From Pempheris klunzingeri (Eukaryota; Chordata; Actinopteri; Acropomatiformes; Pempheridae), in the NCBI RefSeq assembly GCF_042242105.1, contig NC_092026.1, positions 15,614,691-15,678,690 on the forward strand: a DNA stretch of 64,000 nucleotides, read 5' to 3'. Shown piece by piece: positions 60,186 through 64,000 of this stretch. The first letter of the stretch is position 1. The number at the start of each line of letters is the position of its first letter. The notes under the pieces are model-generated. The model did no database searches, was not told the DNA's origin, and saw nothing but the letters and a program-made list of their open reading frames with translations. Made by a program: the position numbers and the translations under genes.

Positions 60186-62396
60186 TCAAGACAAAACACC
60201 AATCAGTTCCTCCTCGTCATTGTCCCCGACACCCTCTGTAGGACTGTCACAGGTGGCCACGAGCCCCAGGCCCAGCTCTGCCAGCTCCTCGCAGCTCATG
60301 TCAGTCGTCACCATGATCTTGGTCTCCAGGCGGTTACACAGAGTCCTGTAGGAGGGCAGAGGGTACCCCAGCTCTCTCAAATACTCGTAGCCTTTGGTGC
60401 CAACTGCGCAGCGGATCTTCCGGGCCTTGAGGATGGTCTCTGGAGACCAGACGGCACGCCGGGAGCGTTTGGTGAGGGACAGGGCACGAATCTGGTCCTC
60501 AAACAGAAAGTTCTGGAGACCCTTCTCGATGCGGTCGAGCCGATACAGGCGTTTCTTCATCTCCTCTGCCTGAGAGAGACAGAGCAAGAGACGGTTTTGA
60601 TTCCCCAACATCTCACAGCATCTGACCCAATCTGCACATTTTGGTGAAAGAGACGCCAGCAGCCCTCCTACCTCCTTCTGTAGCCTCGCAGTGTGCTGCA
60701 TCTCCTGGTCCAGCTGTTTCCTGAGGAGCTGACACTGAGTGCAGGGCTGCTGGTCCTCGGCAGACCTCTCTGCATCCTCTTCCTCCAGGCCGGGCAGAGG
60801 GGTGCGCCTGGCATAGCCATGGTCCCCGAAGTTCAGCTCCTTCTCCACTGCAGAAAAAAAAAAAATTGTATCACATTTCCTGGCTGAAGTCTGATGCAGT
60901 TCCATGAACCTTAACTTACAGGCATTATATGCTTTGTCATTGTAAATATTACAAATTAGTGCATCTGTAATATACAGTATCATTTGCTCAAATATGCCTT
61001 ACCTGTCCTGTACGTACAATATGGCTCTGATTTATAAAGGCTGTCATAATGTGATGTAATGCAACACAGAGCAAGATATTATAGATGCACATTTTTTTTC
61101 TGATTAGCATCCAAAATCAAACAATTGCCAAATATAGCTGCTTTGATAGATTGACTGATTGATTTTTTTTGGCCACTATGGAACAAAAAAAACACCAAAG
61201 TAAACAGACACACAGCCGCACATCCAGCAGTCATGGAACAACAGTAGTGTGAGGAATCATCTGGGTCTCCCTCCTCAGCCACTGGGTAATTCAGAGTGAC
61301 ATTTGATGCCGAGCAGGTCAGGTGCTCAGGAAAAGGATGTCTGGAATGGATTTCTCTCAAAATAATTCAGTTTTTCATGGATTAATGTCAATTTTTAGTT
61401 TTTGTCACTCTGATACTCTCTCAAAGAGACAAATGTGGAAGTCAGCTGAATACAACATACAATACGTTGAATATTGATGCACCCATAACAACCAGAGTTG
61501 CTTGGCTTTGACTTGACGCTTTATGCATGTTGCTGCAGCTCTACAGCTTGTGTATGACCAGTCTAGAACAATCAGTACTGCTGGGTCTACTTTAACAGAG
61601 TCTGGCCGACTGGAAAGAGCTACCTCTGGACTGGGGATGTTTTCAGGTTACGGGAACTACATCCAAGAAATAACTGGACCTCAGTTCCCATGATCGGTCT
61701 ACAGATATCACCAGCAGCTAAATCTGGTATGACAGAAAATACTCCAGAAGAAACTTCGTCGCACACGCAGTCACCTGGTTCTGGTTTCAGGGGCAGTAAA
61801 ATGTAAGGGGTGGTGACTGCAGGGTAAGGAGGGTCTCCGAGGCTGAACAGAGTGGGGATGGCATTGGGCTTCAGCTTCTTCCCCCCAGCAGGAGACCTCG
61901 CTATCTCCTCAAACTGGCTCTGCTCAAAGTGGTCCTAAGGGAGACAAGACAGGAATACACATACAGTAATCATCATCAGTAATAATCCAGCTAATGATGC
62001 ATCCCAACACCAGGAACAAGAACCTGCGAACAGGAAGTGCACAATTCAGACGTGGCAGAAGCAGAGTAACGTTAGAGAGTGACAAACAATTGAAGCCAGA
62101 AAAATTAATTTGCAATTTAAGAATAAATAATATAACTCGTCACGTTAATATTTGATGCACTGCTGTTTCCAGTGTAACTTTGGCTCTCTGAGTGAGACAC
62201 CAGAGGTGGCACAGAGACAAGCCTGCCAGTCTGTGTGGACACTTACCTGGCAGAGTCTGGAGTGAGGAGTCGGTTCGAAGTCCCGTCGACAGTTCACCAC
62301 CCATTTCTTCTTACGGACCGGGTCTTTGGGGAACCGGAACAGCTGCTTACCTATGCTGGTGGAGTTGGAGCAGTTCGGAGCGGAGCAGCCACCCAT
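60186..62396 (-). CDS. THAP domain protein with P-element-transposase-like HTH
   Basis: Four coding exons: 62396-62247, 61934-61775, 60847-60672 and 60569-60186. Introns are GT-AG and in phase, giving 870 nt and 289 aa. The N-terminal THAP zinc finger is complete: 'MGGCSAPNC' (C4, C9), 'RFPKDP', W32, C49 and H52 in 'LCQDHFEQ', and 'AIPTLF' (the AVPTIF box) at 75-80. The middle (about 130-185) has a Cys pair ('CTQC') and a charged, coiled-coil-like stretch ('LRKQLDQEMQHTARLQKEAE'). The C-terminal part (about 195-250) reads 'AVWSPETILKARKIRCAVG', 'GYEYLRELGYPLPSYRTLC', like the helix-turn-helix region of P-element-type transposases. Family knowledge: THAP proteins bind DNA in the nucleus, and several derive from P-type transposases. 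No DDE catalytic domain is present. I cannot assign the orthologue. The start codon was chosen because THAP requires Cys at position 4-5; an upstream in-frame Met at 62,441 is less likely. Confidence 0.85.
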
Positions 62397-63183
62397 TGCG
62401 GAGGTTAAAACAAACTGCAAGCTAATTTTAGCAGACGTCAAGATAGCTCGGCTGGCAGTGAAGCTCAGCTGGAGATTTTAATCATTACTTTTAGCTAACT
62501 GGCTACTGACGCGGCGTAAGAACGAGAAAAAGTTTAAATTGAGTTAAATGCTAACTCGTGGAAACCGAAGTTCTACAATGCGGAGTTTTACATCGTATTT
62601 TATTGGTACAATTTAAAATACTTTATCAGAGGTAAAATGTTTCTGACTTTGTTTGAGCCAAAATGGCGCACTTCACCTCGATAGTTAATTACAGTGACGT
62701 ATTGTTTATAAGTGTCTATCGTAAACGCCTGCTTAAAATGTTTATTGAAAAGCAAAATGTCAAACAAAGAGGGAAAATTGAATTATGATATACATAACTT
62801 CTTGTGAGAAATCTAATGATTCATTTTGAATATACTGTGCCTAGCATTTATAGCTTCTAACACTTTTCATTTGCGCTCAGGTTATAGTCCAACTCCTATA
62901 GGATTTTGTCACAGGACCCCGAGGAGCACGTTGAAATGTTTACGGTGAAGGCTGGCGACCCGAAGAACTGCAAACTATCAAATGTTAAACCAATTCACGA
63001 ATGTGTGATGATAATATAACAAGCAAGAGATCCGCGTAGAGCAGCTGACAATGAAAGCCTTTGCAGGGTAGTTAGCTAAAGCTAGCTAGTTTTCCACGTA
63101 GCCGTCGGTAACTGTGGACAACGGTTCAGGCGCGAATCAGAGCTGTTTGATTTTTTTTTTTACGCAATTAAGTTGAGACAAAC
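62397..63183. promoter_or_regulatory. Divergent promoter region, THAP gene / toe1
   Basis: The two start codons face away from each other across 787 bp. I see no TATA box near either start. Phrases such as 'actgacgcggcgtaagaac' (about 62,504) and 'aaaatggcgcacttcac' (about 62,660; AAAATGGCG is YY1-like) suggest a housekeeping-type promoter. The assignment to individual genes is inferred. Confidence 0.5.
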
Positions 63184-63916
63184 ATGACATCTTCAATGGT
63201 AGTCCCGGTTATTGACGTCCAGAATGATAATTTTAAAGAGCTCTGGCCTGCCATGGTAGTGGCCATCAAGACGTCTTCCTTCATCGCAGTGGACACGGTA
63301 AGTACGCGTGACTTAAATGTATTTACTGCACACGTGTATGTTAGTGCCCCATTGGTTTGTGTTTTTACTCAGTCTGATCACAGCCCTTATTGTTCACTAA
63401 TGGTGGTGGTGATATAATTACATACACACTTGAATAACACACCCTCATTTAGCAGATCTAACCTCCTCTTCCAGGCTCAACATGTGTCATCTCATGCATC
63501 CTTGAAACTGCATTGTCCTACAGTCTCTACTAAGTGTTGCCTGTTTCAGCTGCCTTCTGTGTCACCCTTAGTGAGTGATTTCACCGAACCCTGTCTTGTT
63601 TTAGGAGCTGAGCGGTCTTGGAAACAGGAAGTCCTTGCTGGTCGAGTGAGTAAAAACATCAGTGTTGATCTTACCTGAAATAACATCACTGTGCAAGAAG
63701 CCATGGGTGCAAAATATGTGGGTTTTCAATTCAGAGTCATGGCATCTCTCACAGTTTATCGTGTGCTTTAGTGTTTGCATTTCTGTAAGTTCTCCCCGAC
63801 CCTCTCTGTCACGTTTCAGATCTATAGAGGACAGATATAAAGCCATATGCCATGCAGCTCGCTCTCGCTCCATTCTCTCCCTGGGATTCGCTTGTTACAA
63901 GAAACAGGACAGCAAG
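63184..63916 (+). CDS. toe1: Target of EGR1 protein 1 (TOE1), 5' part, cut by window edge
   Basis: Three coding exons are visible: 63184-63297, 63605-63645 and 63820-63916, with GT-AG junctions in phase, giving the first 84 residues. The exon 1 protein '[18 protein letters not shown]' and the joined '[16 protein letters not shown]', '[20 protein letters not shown]', '[10 protein letters not shown]' are characteristic of TOE1. Family knowledge: a DEDD-type 3'-5' exoribonuclease/deadenylase of Cajal bodies that trims snRNA and other small nuclear RNA tails. The 'DTE' at the exon 1-2 junction supplies the first D and E of the DEDD set. The donor at 63,917 continues to exons beyond the window. 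The remaining catalytic Asp residues, zinc finger and nuclear signal are not in view. No lesions are seen in this part. Confidence 0.9.
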
Positions 63917-64000
63917 GTACAATGAGACGATGCCCTCTCCTGCTGCATAAGGCACAGCTGGCCATATGCTGTATATGATATGCGATATGTTTCTGATGAG

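Noticed and set aside
1-64000. CRISPR arrays, operons, ribosome-binding sites or prokaryotic mobile systems
   Set aside because: All direct repeats are microsatellites or transposon pieces, and the genes have spliceosomal introns. This is a vertebrate nuclear sequence.

Overview
This window comes from a vertebrate nuclear genome, almost certainly a ray-finned (teleost) fish. Genes are split by GT-AG introns, long stretches are non-coding, CA/GT microsatellites are very frequent, and the interspersed repeats are of fish type: RTE-like and Rex/Babar-like LINE ends, a tRNA-derived SINE, Tc1/mariner and hAT remnants. The gene content also points to teleosts: an elovl8-type fatty-acid elongase and a one-selenocysteine selenoprotein P (selenop2). 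A percomorph is likely, but that is inference.

Layout. Positions 1-30,870 hold no gene I can support. This stretch contains microsatellites, decayed transposons, and a few blocks that look like conserved non-coding sequence. Positions 30,948-32,064 (minus strand) hold a complete four-exon fabp6 (ileal bile-acid-binding protein) with a TATA box and polyadenylation signals. Positions 32,200-43,840 are non-coding; they include a 612-bp hAT-type element with a perfect 8-bp target duplication and two more candidate regulatory blocks. The rest is gene-dense: elovl8 (minus, 43,850-50,757, eight coding exons), selenop2 (minus, 52,392-56,318, four coding exons, SECIS near 52,110-52,190), a THAP-domain gene (minus, 60,186-62,396, four exons), and the first three coding exons of toe1 (plus, from 63,184, cut by the window edge). 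The THAP gene and toe1 are divergent and share a roughly 0.8-kb intergenic promoter region.

The reading frames of all five genes were joined by hand through their splice sites, and the phases agree at every junction. The genes do not form one pathway. fabp6 handles bile acids in enterocytes, elovl8 is an ER membrane lipid enzyme, selenop2 is a secreted selenium protein, the THAP protein is a probable DNA-binding nuclear factor, and TOE1 is a nuclear 3'-5' exonuclease.

The most unusual observations are: (1) a near-identical inverted copy (about 118 bp, three mismatches) of elovl8 coding exon 6 inside elovl8 intron 3, able to pair with that exon in the pre-mRNA; (2) the selenop2 recoding system, readable here as an in-frame UGA plus a well-formed type II SECIS; (3) a perfect 26-bp inverted repeat with a 10-nt loop in selenop2 intron 3; (4) a GC-AG intron in elovl8. 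I found no sign of a wholly new multi-gene system.
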